From positions 1,056,501 to 1,120,500 of the forward strand of contig AP026127.1 of assembly GCA_030295235.1 (NCBI GenBank): a stretch of DNA of 64,000 nt. Reading direction: 5' to 3'. The notes under the pieces were generated by a model, which was not told the origin of the DNA, made no database searches, and saw only the letters and a list, made by a program, of their open reading frames with translations. The position numbers and the translations under genes are program-made. Below, in pieces: positions 43,345 to 55,201 of the stretch (its first letter is position 1; each line of letters starts with the position of its first letter). Source of the stretch: Fistulifera solaris (lineage: Eukaryota > Bacillariophyta > Bacillariophyceae > Naviculales > Stauroneidaceae).

Positions 43345-45545
43345 CTAGAACCGTTGGATCAATTCGCAATAGTTCAAAAGGGAAGTAAGATCCTGGGATG
43401 GATCTGGTTCCGGATCGCAAAGCCACGACGGAAGTTCTTCAGTGCTGTCATCGTGTTGCGAGCAAACTGCTAGAGCGAGCACGTGAAAGGGAACTTCCCC
43501 CATTTGATCGGTAGATGCGACTGAAATAGCATGCGCATGGACCAGTGCTTCAATAGTTTCCCAAGTCTTTTCGTTGCGCACGCATAATGGATTGGGTAGC
43601 GGCCAGTACTATCCCGGACGGCAGCAGCTTCTGGGTAAAGCTGCACCAGCTGGCGAACGAGATCGGTATCAGAAGGGTGACGACAAGCCAACTGCAAGGG
43701 AAATTCAGGGGTCGCAATCTGCAATGCCGCGGGATAAGCGTCATACAACATAGAAATATCGCTCCACGGCTTGCCAGCCCTGCAAGCAAGCTGGAAAGGG
43801 AGAAAACCATCTGCATCCGGTATCGTAGCTGCTCTGGAGTGTAGCTGTATGAGTTTCTGGAGGAATCCAGCGGTCGATCGAGGATTCGAGGCCGCCAGAT
43901 GTAGTGGTAACGAACCGCGCGCGAAAACTTGTACTGCACCGCGAGCAGCATTCAATATCGTTTCCATGTCAGCGTTCCAGTCGGTTCCACTCTGACAGGC
44001 ATAATGGATGGGCATATAACTCGCTTCATCTGCTTGCAATGCTGCCTGTGGAAAAGACCGGACGAGCTGTACAATAACGGAACGTTCGGTCTCGTCATCT
44101 TCGTTTTCATCATCCGAGTCTACTTCGTGTTGATTCATAGCTCTGGCTGCGCGATGTAGTGGCGTGAGTCCAAAGTTATCGGGAATTTGCACAGCGCGCG
44201 GGTAAAATTCCGTCAAAATCGCAGCATGCTGCGTCCAATCCGTTTTGCGTGGATTTTCCACCAAGCGATGTAAAGGCAAAGAACCAGTCTCGTCGGGGAT
44301 TTTTGCGGCTTCGCGGTACAAACTCAATAAAGTAATAATAACCATTTTGCCGAGTTCGCCCGAAGCGTTCGAAGAAGCAGCAAGATGAAGTGCCGTTTGC
44401 GGTGCAGTCCCCGGCCTCAAGTCTCCGCAATCCAGCTCACTGACTTGCTCCGGGTGCAGCGCACATGCTAGACGGAATAGCGATAGATGGCATTTCACAG
44501 CCGCGGTTGCGTGTACTATGCGCCATTTTCGGTTCGTAGTACTCGGTACAACAAAGCCTGCCTCCGTTTCGTCATCATCTTCTACAGGAAACCCGAAGGC
44601 AGCTTTTAATAACAGATTCGCCTTGTCCCATCTCTCTTTCAGTTTCGTTTCTTTCTCAAGACGCTTTCGTAGAAAAACAGCCCGCTCTTCCGCACTTGTA
44701 TCCTCTGGCTCGGGGAATCCTCCCGGCAAAAAGCTAGCCACTAATCGTTTCCCTTCCAACTTTTCTGCCCAAGTATTCCAGACCAATGCGAGAGGAGAAT
44801 CTTCGTGATAATCTTCTTCCAGTACTACATTCGGGTCTAATTGAAGCAACAAGCCCACCACACCCGGCGGAGCATCGTATCGCACGGCATAAAAGAGCGG
44901 CGTGCGTCCCATATGATCTCGTTTCGAAACCGTATGCTTTCCTCGTTGATCCAAATGCAACAATAAATAAACCACGGCCTTGGGAGCTTTAAAGCGACAA
45001 GCATAATGCAGAGGCAACCATCCATTCTTTTCTTCCGGCAACCAGAGTGTCTCTGGAGCCGCTTCAATTAACGCCCGCGCCACTTCGGGATCCGGACAGC
45101 GTCGATTGCACATGTGATGCAAGGCCGTCCATCCGTCTTTGCCGGTATATCCGGCCCACTCGGGCTTCTCGCGACACAATCGCAAGACTTCCGGCCAATC
45201 GGTAATCCGCGCGGCATCGTGAATCGCAGAAGACCGACCTTGACTGTCGACGGGCTTGCTGGTCGATCGACTGGTGGGCAAGTAAAAATCATTTGACGAT
45301 CCCCACGAAGAAGTACCGTGCAGTTGAAATGTCGACGCACCCAAAAAATCGCGATTCGTGGTCCAACTCTCTTGTAATCTTGATATTAAATTTTGTTGAT
45401 CGCTATTGTTCGTTCGTGCACTCGTATCGAACGACTGAATCCGTCCCGATTGTTGCAGTGATGCGGAGGGCGTGCACGACAACGATTCGCTTTGATAACG
45501 ACGATGTGCCGTCGGCGCGATCTTTTCTTCTTTTGATTGTTCCAT
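43345..45545 (-). CDS. Ankyrin-like repeat protein
   Basis: 733 residues after correcting T4 at 43568-43571 (needs T5). A Ser-rich leader of about 95 residues precedes repeats of the ankyrin pattern, D-x-x-G-x-x-P-L-H-x-A-C followed by a helix and V-x-x-L-L-x-x-x-P-x-A. Examples are GWTALHHMCNRR, GWLPLHYACRFKAPKAVVYLLL, GRTPLFYAVRYD, GSLPLHRLVEN, FGLTPLHRAARA, YMPIHYACQSG, FLPFQLACRAG and GRYPIHYACA. Such proteins bind partner proteins; no enzyme domain is present. It converges with DUS1 (164 bp between stops) and diverges from the nucleotidase. Partner unknown. Confidence 0.75.
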
Positions 45546-46377
45546 TTTGTGTTGAATAATAGAAAGGCTTTTACCAAGTGATGAATTGTGAGTTGTAAGA
45601 GTGTTCGTAGCCAGAAATCAAACTTTCACAGTCGAATAAAACAATAAATAATCATTCCTTCGAATTGCAACGAGCACGCGTTTGTCGTGTGAAATCATAC
45701 TCCGTTCAATAAAGGGAGCGCATTTCGCGTCTTTGCGGCCGCGCCTGTCACTCCTAAATCTTGCCGTTAAAGCATACTCATCTATCGAACCGGCACTAAC
45801 TACGGTTATTAAGAGGATAAACACCAGCCTTCGTTCGTTTCGCAGGACTGATTTCGCAAAAACCCTTGCCGGAGTCGCCGCAGAACAAAGACTGTGTCTG
45901 CTGAAAGTGCGCGGAAGCCTTATGTATTCAAGCGAGAGTTGCCTACCGGTACTGCTTCCCTATATACGAAAAGTATTCATCTATGTAAAGAACAAGGAAG
46001 CAGTAGTACTTAAAGACACTGGGACTTCGTCCTCTAAGTATGGTTATTTCGTTCGACGGAGTGACAAAAACTGCCCCTCGTACAGTATAGCTCGCAGCCG
46101 CGAAAAGAATAAGGCAAGGAAGAACGCGCTCAACGCCAACACCATGCGAGCTCAAGAGAGAGAAAAGTGCTTTTGTCTCGGATTGAGACCAACAGAGCGC
46201 GTAGCGCCTTCTATCACCTTGCGTCTGCTCAAGAGTATCTTCGGCGGATTCAAAGTCGTAGCCGACCTTCTCTCTCATACCATCGTAGTTGACTGCACTT
46301 TCGCCGTCGCTATAAAACGCAAGAGTTCTTGACGTCAGTTGTCAAACCTGGCTTGTTACTTCACTTTTGCCTCCTAG
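45546..46377. other. Divergent intergenic region
   Basis: 832 bp between the ankyrin-like gene (minus) and the nucleotidase (plus). A plus-strand frame of about 216 codons (45682-46332) begins with TTG and contains no domain, so I do not accept it as a gene. Both promoters should lie here. Confidence 0.45.
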
Positions 46378-47520
46378 ATGCCATTTCATTGGATACGAAA
46401 GAAGCCTCATATCCATTTACTCTATTATTCCGCTCTGTGGGGTGTCGTTCGAAGCATGTCGATACCAACATCCAACAATAAGGTCAACCTCCTGGACTTG
46501 TGCGCGGCCGCCATTGCCTGCACCGTCACGGCGTCCAAATGCATTCAAGAAATTGCTCCTTCCAAAAATACACGAACCAAAGCCGATGGATCCTTTGTCA
46601 CAGATGCTGATTTTGTGGCGCAAGGTGTCATTGTACAAGCCTTGCAAAGTATTTGCCCGACACTCAATATTGTAGGTGAAGAATCTCCCGAAGAAATGAA
46701 GCAACACGAGCAGCGTGATCGTCAACTGGATCGGACGCTCTGGAAATTATCACGAAATGAATTGCAATGTCGGTACTTTGGTACGGGTATGACTCATCTT
46801 CCTTTACATTCGAAATGCAGAGAGGGAGAGCTACCGGCCTTTCCCGATGATCCGGAAGAATTTCTAGTGGACCCACTGCGCCTCCGTGTCATTGTGGATC
46901 CTCTGGATGGTACCAAATCATATACAAATGGAGATCATGATGCTGTTTCTATTCTCATTGGCTTTATATTAGACGATGCACCGGTTTTTGGTGTCGTGGG
47001 CAAGCCATTTGGGTACACGGGGTTGTCGTCGATTCGCGATACGGGGTGTGTCACCTTGTACGGCGGGACGTTGCTTCGGGGTGCGTTCGTGGCTGGTGAC
47101 AAAATTCCTCTATCGCAACCTAATCCAATTACACCAAAAGCTGTTATTTCCGCTTCGCGATCCAAAGGCGTGGTGCAGCAGTTTTGTCAATATCTGGGAG
47201 AGAAAGGGTTACTCGCGGCCGATCCACTCTTGGTACCCGGTGCTGGAGAAAAGTCTGTCCGTATTCTGTTATCTCGTAATGACGAAGCACTGTGGTTTTA
47301 CCCGAAACCGGGAACTTCACTTTGGGATGTGGCTGCGACAGACGCGCTGCTCCGTGCTCTGGGTGGTAAACTGACGGATAAATATGGGCACAACATGGAT
47401 TACAGCAAATCCAGAGAAGAGGCGGAAAATGTAGATGGCGTCGTAGCGTGCATGTCAGCTGATCTGCATCGACAGTGTATAGAGTTGTTTGCAAAAGATA
47501 ACTGGAATGAAATCCCATGA
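46378..47520 (+). CDS. 3'(2'),5'-bisphosphate nucleotidase
   Basis: A 380-residue unbroken frame of the Li+-sensitive inositol-phosphatase superfamily. The metal ligands are visible: VGEES (E101, E102), VDPLDGTKSYTNG (D174-x-x-D177-G-T) and GTSLWDVAATDALLRALGG (W316-D317). TKADGSFVTDADFVAQG is the usual helix start, and overall order and length fit BPNT1/HAL2-type enzymes. These cleave 3'-phosphoadenosine 5'-phosphate made by sulfation and sulfate assimilation. An N-terminal extension of about 25 residues (RKKPHIHLLYY) could be a targeting leader; an internal ATG at 46456 would give the shorter form. Confidence 0.82.
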   Translation: MPFHWIRKKPHIHLLYYSALWGVVRSMSIPTSNNKVNLLDLCAAAIACTVTASKCIQEIAPSKNTRTKADGSFVTDADFVAQGVIVQALQSICPTLNIVGEESPEEMKQHEQRDRQLDRTLWKLSRNELQCRYFGTGMTHLPLHSKCREGELPAFPDDPEEFLVDPLRLRVIVDPLDGTKSYTNGDHDAVSILIGFILDDAPVFGVVGKPFGYTGLSSIRDTGCVTLYGGTLLRGAFVAGDKIPLSQPNPITPKAVISASRSKGVVQQFCQYLGEKGLLAADPLLVPGAGEKSVRILLSRNDEALWFYPKPGTSLWDVAATDALLRALGGKLTDKYGHNMDYSKSREEAENVDGVVACMSADLHRQCIELFAKDNWNEIP

Positions 47521-47767
47521 GAGACGTCATGTCGTGATTCGCTAGTTGCTGATGCACAGTCCTTTTCAAAATCTAAATTAAACAGGTTTTTACGAACGAT
47601 GTAGCGAATTGCGATGCTTTATATCGTCTCGCTTTCAATGCCATAAGGACTTGTAGTAGTATCGGGCTTTTTATTACTGTTCGTGTAGATTATAAAGAAC
47701 TCATTCCTTGACGGGCCGCAAATGAAAATGTAAAGAGTGGTGACAAGCAACGGCATCTCTAGTAAAA

Positions 47768-50700
47768 TTACTTAGGTGTATCTTCTTCGCGTGGTGCTTC
47801 TTCAATAATCATGTCATCATCCACAGAGTTCTCTTCACGCATCAACTTACGGAACCCTGCGTATTGCCGAATCAACGCATCTTTGTCCGGCCGTCCAGCT
47901 TTGTCCACTAAGGTTTGAATAGAAGCATCAAAAGCGGTGGAGATTTCTATCTTGACCGTACTCTTGTCGACCTCACGGTCAGCGGTATTTGGGTCGTATT
48001 CAAGACATCGAGTGTTAGATAGATTGTAGACTTGACGTAAAAACGCCTTCAAGCGGAGTAAGAGACTCAATGCGATCCCTTTGCTACAGAGATCTACAAA
48101 TGCATTCATCTGAAAGTGAGGCAAAGAAAGGGCACCCGCTTCCTTCGTGCGACTAGGAAATCTTGTGAGTCCCGCCTTTTCGAGCTGGTCTAAATCTTGA
48201 AGATTGTCATCGAATTCATCAGCAGACCCTAGGCCAACCTCGCGCAACAATTTCGTCATTCGGTCAAGAGTGTCAGTCCCCTGTAAAGCAACCGTAGACG
48301 AGATCTGGTGAATGATAAATAAAGGGTCTTCGGAAGTGGTATACTCAAGATGGGCGAGAATTTGCGATGCAAATGAGAGCAGAAGGAGATCGCTAGAACA
48401 CCCGGATGTCTTGTCTTGTGGGGGCGCAGAACTCAGCTTGAATAGGCTGATCAAATTCTTCAAAAACCCGTGTCGTTGTTTTCGACTGCTACCAATGCAC
48501 TCTTTGAACACACGAGAGAATACACACTGAATGGTTGTTTTCTTCCCTTCTTGCGTAACGATGATAGCTGAAGCGTGCTTTTCGTCGCTAGTAACAAGGC
48601 GCTGGAATTCCCAAGCATGTTTTACCCCGGCACATATACGGCGACGCAGTGTATCAGGTCTTTTCTCTCCTTCAATAGACAAATATTCAAAGGAAAGCGA
48701 GCGTATTTGACTCTTTTCCGTGTCTCCCTGCATTGCAAATAGGTAGGGAATCGCCTCGTTAGGATTTACGAGCCCTTGGCGTAGTAAGATACCGATGACC
48801 TTCAGGACCGCAAATCTAATCGAGCTCTCCTTCGATCTGGTCAAATCGAAGAGCCGAGCAGCGTGGTTGGTCAATACACCTCCAAATAAGGTTGCATCCC
48901 CGTCTTGGTCACCTGAAATGCGCTTCGCAAGGCTCAAGCTTTCATCGCTCTCCATTTTCACTCGTGCCAAACCGCCGTCAACGCGTTCTTCTTCAGTCTG
49001 CATAACCATAATGTCAATGAATTGACGTGAGTATTGATGATGGACCGTAGTGTCGACAAATATCTAAGAGAACAATACGTACCTCAAGAATATTGCACCA
49101 GCAACTCAATGCTTCTAACTGAAGTGGTATAGCAGCACTGTCTGCCATCAAACATTGTATCTGACCTTCGCTGTCTAGCTGTAGAAGAAGACGAGGCTGC
49201 GAGACGAAAATGCCCCCTAGAGCCCTAAGCGCAACACATTGGGTTGATACGTCCTTCTTTTTAAGAAAAGCAGAAAATAGACGGTAGCAAGCTTGCAAGA
49301 CGTTAGTCCAGCTTAGTTCTTCGTTGGGAACAAAATCGATGTCAAGTCCTGCTGAGACTTCCTCGTCCCAGGACGTCGCGTCTGAATTTGGGTCGACTCT
49401 GTACTGGCAGATGATTCCAAGGACAGTCAATGCACGATGCACGCCGCCTCTTGTCGTTTGCTGAAGGCAACGAAGAGTGAGACTAGACGACACGGGTAAG
49501 TGTTCATTGTTTGGATTTTTGAACTCACCGATTCTTCTTCGAAGTTTTCAATACTCGCTCGTTTAATCAAGAAAGTATAAAATTTCTTTGCCAGATTGAG
49601 AAGAGGAGACGAAAAACTTCCTTCGTTGTACGGAGCAAGCGAGGAAAAGGCCCGGATCGCTGAACGGAAAGCTGTCGGTCCAAAACGAAATGAAATTTGT
49701 TTTAGATCCTCCGAGACACATTTTGCTGAAAGCCTGGAAACGAACGACTCGCCAAGAGCACACGCGAGTCGATGGATGATATCGCAAGTTGCTGCCAGTA
49801 TGGCTGGTTCGTCTTCTTTGGCGGCACCATTGTCGCCCTTCAAATACGGCAATACAGTCTCAATCTTGTCACAAACGGATTGAGGCGAAGTCTTGGAAAG
49901 AACAGCTATGGTCTCTAATGTCGCCACTAAATCCTTCCCATCACGAAGGCCTTTTTTGCTCATTTCTTCTTCAATTGATAGCAGAAGTTCAAAAAGTGAA
50001 TCAATTACTTTTGCAAGGTGCTCTTTGACAGTCTCCTTACTGGCCTTTTCGACATCTTTCTGGCCCATGTTTTCCAGTAGATGTTCTAACATCTCTCCAG
50101 AACCGGCTGACCGCACAACTTCCATCATTTGAACGGCCACCATGTAGGGCTTAGTCATCAACTGCAAGTTTGTTTTGTGAGCGACAGGTGGCGTCGGTGT
50201 AACGACGCCTCGAACGCTTGCAACAATTGGCTCACTTATGAACGGAGAATCTTGCAGCCCAGGAGTGTTGGATACATCAGGGGTCCAAGTAGTGACACTC
50301 AATGTCTTTTGACTATCATCGAACCACAGGGCAGAAAGAAGCTCGTTGATGAGGTCGCGAACAGAGTCTTCCTCTTTTGGATCAAACGCCCTTTTCAACA
50401 TGGCGCTGAGGGCTGTGGCACGTCCTTTATGGGTCGGATGAACGGAGAGAACGGACTCGAAGATCTTGACGGCACGTTTACGAACGCTCACTCCAGTATC
50501 TTCGAGGCATTTCAACAGGGCTTGGTGATAAGCGTTGGCAAGAGACGGCGACTGGCTCACGTATGAACCAATTAGTGATAGAGCCGCTTCTCGAACCGAA
50601 ATCGAATCATCTGTAAGACGAAGAATGACAGAACTTTGGATGGCTTTGATTCGCATTTGGTTAGGGTCCCCTTCAACAGCCTTCAATATTTTTACAAAAC

Positions 50701-52945
50701 AATGGTGAGTTAAAATGAGATGTTCAACAGATCCGACGGTAATCAGCTTACCTTCTCGATGGCTTTCAAAGATAACTTTCTAAGCGTCTGAGAACCAGTA
50801 TCGGACATGAGCTTGAGGACGAACTGGAGCTGAGGACGAAACCAGCTCGTCAAAATTGAAGACTTAGCCGCCATGTATAAGACTAGGCGAACGCTTCCTT
50901 CTTCAGTTGCATCTTCCCCCGATGGACCGGGATTGTCCCAGAACTCCAAAAGCTCATGGATTAGCCGACGTGGCGAAGCTTTTTCACCACTCGAGTTCCA
51001 CTTTTGGTGCAAATTTCCAACCCAGTGAGCCATCCAAAACTTAATGGCATCCTCCATATTCATGGTACCTATTCGATGCGACAAAGTCGCTCGAAAGGCG
51101 TGGGAAACTGCATAGAGCTCATCGATGTAATCATCCAGACCACATTGCTGCTGTTTTCGTCGTTCTCGTCGTTGAATGTTACCAAGTCGACAACAATCGC
51201 AAGTCCATTCATCGGGTACTTCCGAAACACCAACGCAGCAGCCATGGAAGTAATCTCGGCAGCTTTGACAGCCAATTATCAGAACGTCGCGCTGTTCCTT
51301 GCAATCACAGTAACAGGATATAGAAACATCATTTTCGGGCATAGACGATGGCTGCTTGACTTCCAGAGGCCTTGCACTTTGAATTGCCAAGATTCGGGCC
51401 TCTACAGCGAATATTTTTCCAAGGCAATCCGATGCGACAGTCAGGAAAGTACTTTCGGGGCTCGGCGTTTTTGCAGGAGTGAAAGAAGATGCGGCATTGA
51501 GGTCAACTAGGAGACGACGCGTAAGAGAATCGAGAAACGATGCGGCAGCGGGAAATTCTGGTATCAATAGAACCATGAGGAGGTCTTCGGTCAAGTTTGT
51601 CAAAACGGGTCGGAACTCCACTCCGCCATCTTTCGTCCGCCCGCATCTCTTTATCAAGTTGTCAATGAAGGATTCAATGATCTTCTTCGCGTCTGTCAAT
51701 CCCGAAACAAATCCATTGTTCTGAATCTCAGTGCCTTCTTGGACTATCAAATATGCTGGGCGTTTGACACACGCTTGAACCATCGACAAAAGGAGGGCAG
51801 TGAATGCTTGAATGTGACTTGGCGCTTGTCGCTTCAGTATGATACTTCCTACGACCGTTTTGTTGAGCTCTTGCAAAGCAGTCGCGGATGAGAACGACGA
51901 GTAACGCAGTGGATAGGACCGCAAGGATCTCTTCCCTGTTGGAAGTCGAAGAAGGATAGGGTATATGTCTTCCAGAATCGTATCTCGATGCGCAGGGTAG
52001 CGACGAAAAGCAGCAGTCACAATGGATATCATACAAAGCTGCAAGCGCTGTCCTTCCGAACCATTGTTCGCCGAATTAGCATTGCAGTTGATTTCCAACG
52101 CAGGTAGCAGGCCGCTAGTCAGCATGAGTATTTGTTGATCGTCCAGCGGGATAGAGTGAACGAGTTGCTCTAACCGTTCCAGGAGAACTTCTTCCGCATT
52201 TACGGTCGATAGAAGATATCGATACACATTTGACAAATCATGGATAGGCGGTAGGACGTAGTCGTCCTCTCCCGTGGATCGTCGACGTTTCTTCGGTGGA
52301 GACGAAGTAAAATTTTCTTTCATCGACGTGAGATGCCCCGTCCGATTCAGTGTCGGTATCAAGTTTTTGTTCAAATGCAATCGAGCCAAGGTAATAGCAG
52401 CTTCAATTGAGTCTCCATTCAAAGCTCGGGGATCCACTCCTGGACTCGAGGCGATCGAAAGCACTATAGAGGCAGCGTCAAGGCCGCTTTTGAGCACTTG
52501 GATCTTATGTGAACCCGTTTTACGAAGCCACTGGAATTGCGACCTTGTGTGAGTTACCTGAATCAATTGGCTCTCGTTTGAATGAAATACATACCTGGTC
52601 AAGTGCTTCCTTACTTCCATCTTCACCTCGAAGGTTCTCCAATGCTTCCCGAAAAAAGTCGATCGCCACGGCATTGTTGATATGTCGATCTAAAACTTCA
52701 AGGAGGCCTAGCAGCTGATCTACTTCAACACTAGCGAATCCCGCACTCTCTTGACCGCGAGTGCCATTCAAAGAAGCACACAAGAGTGATAATTCACTCA
52801 GTTCCGGGAGTGTCAATGGTCCTGCATCCACAGCTCGATTGTGACCGGTCGAATTCTCGTGTCCTTCCGTGCAGGCAACCCGAAGAACGATGCGGTTCAC
52901 CGTATCGGAAAACCTTTTCGATGAAAGCGGATCGGATGATTCCAT
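47768..52945 (-). CDS. SCC2: Cohesin loader SCC2 (NIPBL) with PHD finger
   Basis: Five exons, 52595-52945, 50752-52530, 49529-50680, 49083-49460 and 47768-48997, are split by introns of 64, 71, 68 and 85 nt. Each exon is a multiple of three and there is no frame break (1,629 residues). A PHD-type finger lies at about residues 520-565 (C-Y-C-D-C...GCQSCRDYFHGCC...WTCDCC). HEAT-like helices follow, with the SCC2/NIPBL signature RLTDDSISVREAALSLIGSYV and CLEDTGVSVRKRAVKIFESV, then LINELLSALWFDD. SCC2 with SCC4 loads cohesin onto chromatin in the nucleus. The first donor could also pair with an acceptor 37 nt away, but the 64 nt intron fits the others better. A PHD finger is also present in plant SCC2. 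Confidence 0.9.
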
Positions 52946-53356
52946 TTGTTAATTGCTGCTCATTCAATAGCTCAACGGAAATCTTTGCAATGTTTCTGAT
53001 CATTGTTGTCGAAGCTCCCTCCGACGTTTTCCAGCAAACGCGAAAAGAGCGAGGGGCGGCCAAATTTTACAAGCGATCACGTCCATCGCCACTTCTATCG
53101 ATTATACAGTAGTTGAGTACCACTACGCTAAGATCTTGTTTGTTTTTATATCAAGTCCAGACTACTTTTTGTTTTTACTAGTTAGTATCTCTATGACATC
53201 CGTTTCACCCCAAAAAATGGACGCGAGGACGCGAAATGAGCAGCAGCAGCAAAAACGCGGCAAAACACACGAAAGAAAAGATTGATTCTAAAGAAGATCA
53301 GACTCGAGTTCACGCTGTTGTAAAGGAGTCGTTAAGCGAAGAAGAAAATTAGAAGC
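52946..53356. other. Divergent promoter region SCC2/BRF1
   Basis: 411 bp separate the two start codons. No coding signal stands out. A run ACGCGAGGACGCGAAATGAG (53220-53239) is the only notable text. Confidence 0.4.
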
Positions 53357-55201
53357 ATGTCGCGCAATGTTACCTTTGTTGAGGATTATTCCGCTCATGA
53401 CGAGCCCTCAAACACAGCCAATCAGGGCGCCCTTCCGTCTCATTCGCACTTTCAATTGATGTGTCCGAATTGCGGCGGCAAAGCTATCGAGCAGCACGAA
53501 GCATCCGGCGCTTCCATCTGTATTGAATGTGGTATTGTTGTGGAAGAAAATGCCATCGTCAGTGCTGTAGAGTTCGTCGAAGGGGCTGGAGGAAGCAGCA
53601 ACATGGTGGGGCAGTTTGTTTCCGCAAGTAGCAGCAAAGCGTACACCGGAGCCGCCGTCGGAAGGCGTTACGCATTCTCCAAAGACTCGAGAGAGACGAC
53701 ACTGGCAAACGGAAGACGCCGCATTCAAGAAGTGGCCAGTCGTTTGCGCCTTGGGTCGCATTTCGTCGATGCTGCCCATCGACTCTTCACCATTGCCGTG
53801 GAAAAGAACTTTGTGCAGGGTAGGAGAACTATCCACGTTGTTGCAGCATGCTTGTACATTGCTTGTCGACAAGAAAAGAGTCAACATATGCTGATTGATT
53901 TTAGTGACGCTCTTCAAGTTAATGTTTATACCTTGGGCACATGCTTTCTCAAATTCCGTCGCCTGTTGGGTTTGCAATTGGAAATTATCGATCCTGCGCT
54001 TTACATTTACCGTTTTGCGGCACATCTGGACTTGGATGAAAAAGCCAACGCAGTTTCCATGACAGCATTACGATTGGTTGCGAGGATGAAACGAGATTGG
54101 ATCGTTGCGGGCCGTCGCCCCGCTGGTATCTGTGCCGCGGCCCTTCTCATTGCTGCAAGAGTGCACGGCTTTTCCAAACATCATCACGACGTGACGAGAA
54201 TTTTGAAAGTATGCGGCATGACAGTCACCAGCCGAGTGAGGGAATTCGAAAAAACTCCCAGCGCCCGCTTAACTTTGGATCAGTTCAGTACTGTGGAGTT
54301 GCAGCGCGAAGTCGACCCTCCGGCTTATACCCGGAATAAGATTCAAGAAGCAAGACTGAAGGCCATTCAAGATGGGAACGTAGAGCTTCTCACATCGGGT
54401 GTTCTAGACGACCCCTTTCACTCCAACCCCAAAAAAGCTGCGCAGTGGCGAGAAGAGAGGAAGCTTCCTCCCGAAAAGGCAAAGCTGAAGTTGCTGTACA
54501 ATTCGCTCGAAAGCGAGTTGCTGGGGGAAGATGAAAAAATTGTGGATGGTTTGGCGCAAGAAAGTGGCCCGCTGAAAGAAGACTCGCAAGAATCAGAAGA
54601 TGCCACGAGTGGTGCGGCTGCGACAGATAAGGAAGTTACTGCGATAAAGGTCTCCTGGAGTGATGCGATTCCGCGCAATAGTATGGGAAGGAAAATTATG
54701 TTGCACGATTACTCTACAGAGGAAGAGCGCCAAAAGTCAACAACTCCAGTAGAAAGCCATTTGGATCTGGAATCATGGAAGCAGGGCATGCCGGAGTCAA
54801 TTAATCAAGAGATCGACTGCTTTTTCAGGACCGAACAGGAAGAGCGGCAGATGGAAGCGATCTTTAACAAAGTCAATAAAGATTATCTGATTCAACAAGA
54901 GAGAAAAGAGAGCGAGCGACTAAGTGCTGAGGCCGCCGCCGCTGACCAGGAGCGGGAAGATGTGGCTCAAGCTGAAGGTCATGCACGCTATAGAAATAGT
55001 CGACGAAAAAGGAAAGGAGGGGCCGCAGATGCCGAGCAAACAACCGAAGATCAGCTCATGGCGGTCGTTTCAGCTCGAAAAGTATCGCGCAAGATCAACT
55101 ATGACGCATTATCATCAATTTTTGATGAAAATGGCAGTTTTTCGACACACATCTCAGACGAAAAGAAGGAAGCCGAAGATGGTATGTTTGATATGCTATA
55201 A
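53357..55201 (+). CDS. BRF1: RNA polymerase III initiation factor BRF1 (TFIIIB subunit)
   Basis: 614 residues, unbroken. The TFIIB-type zinc ribbon is CPNCG...CIECG (Cys 36, 39, 55, 58). Two cyclin folds follow, from about residue 110 to 290 (IQEVASRLRLGSHFVDAAHRLFTIAVEK... and LVARMKRDWIVAGRRPAGICAAALLIAAR). The second contains the TFIIB-family W-x-x-x-G-R-R-P-x-G-I-x-x-A-A-x-x-x-A-A-R. The C-terminal SRKINYDALSSIFDE is the conserved BRF block II that clamps TBP. This separates BRF1 from TFIIB, which is much shorter. Role: positioning Pol III on tRNA and 5S genes. Its first ATG (53357) follows a short AG-rich leader. Confidence 0.93.
   Translation: MSRNVTFVEDYSAHDEPSNTANQGALPSHSHFQLMCPNCGGKAIEQHEASGASICIECGIVVEENAIVSAVEFVEGAGGSSNMVGQFVSASSSKAYTGAAVGRRYAFSKDSRETTLANGRRRIQEVASRLRLGSHFVDAAHRLFTIAVEKNFVQGRRTIHVVAACLYIACRQEKSQHMLIDFSDALQVNVYTLGTCFLKFRRLLGLQLEIIDPALYIYRFAAHLDLDEKANAVSMTALRLVARMKRDWIVAGRRPAGICAAALLIAARVHGFSKHHHDVTRILKVCGMTVTSRVREFEKTPSARLTLDQFSTVELQREVDPPAYTRNKIQEARLKAIQDGNVELLTSGVLDDPFHSNPKKAAQWREERKLPPEKAKLKLLYNSLESELLGEDEKIVDGLAQESGPLKEDSQESEDATSGAAATDKEVTAIKVSWSDAIPRNSMGRKIMLHDYSTEEERQKSTTPVESHLDLESWKQGMPESINQEIDCFFRTEQEERQMEAIFNKVNKDYLIQQERKESERLSAEAAAADQEREDVAQAEGHARYRNSRRKRKGGAADAEQTTEDQLMAVVSARKVSRKINYDALSSIFDENGSFSTHISDEKKEAEDGMFDML

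Noticed and set aside
45682-46332. 216-codon plus-strand frame
   Set aside because: It begins with TTG, has no domain, and lies where two divergent promoters are expected.
52558-52594. 37 nt intron in SCC2
   Set aside because: It is in phase, but the acceptor at 52531 gives a 64 nt intron that matches the size of the others in the window.
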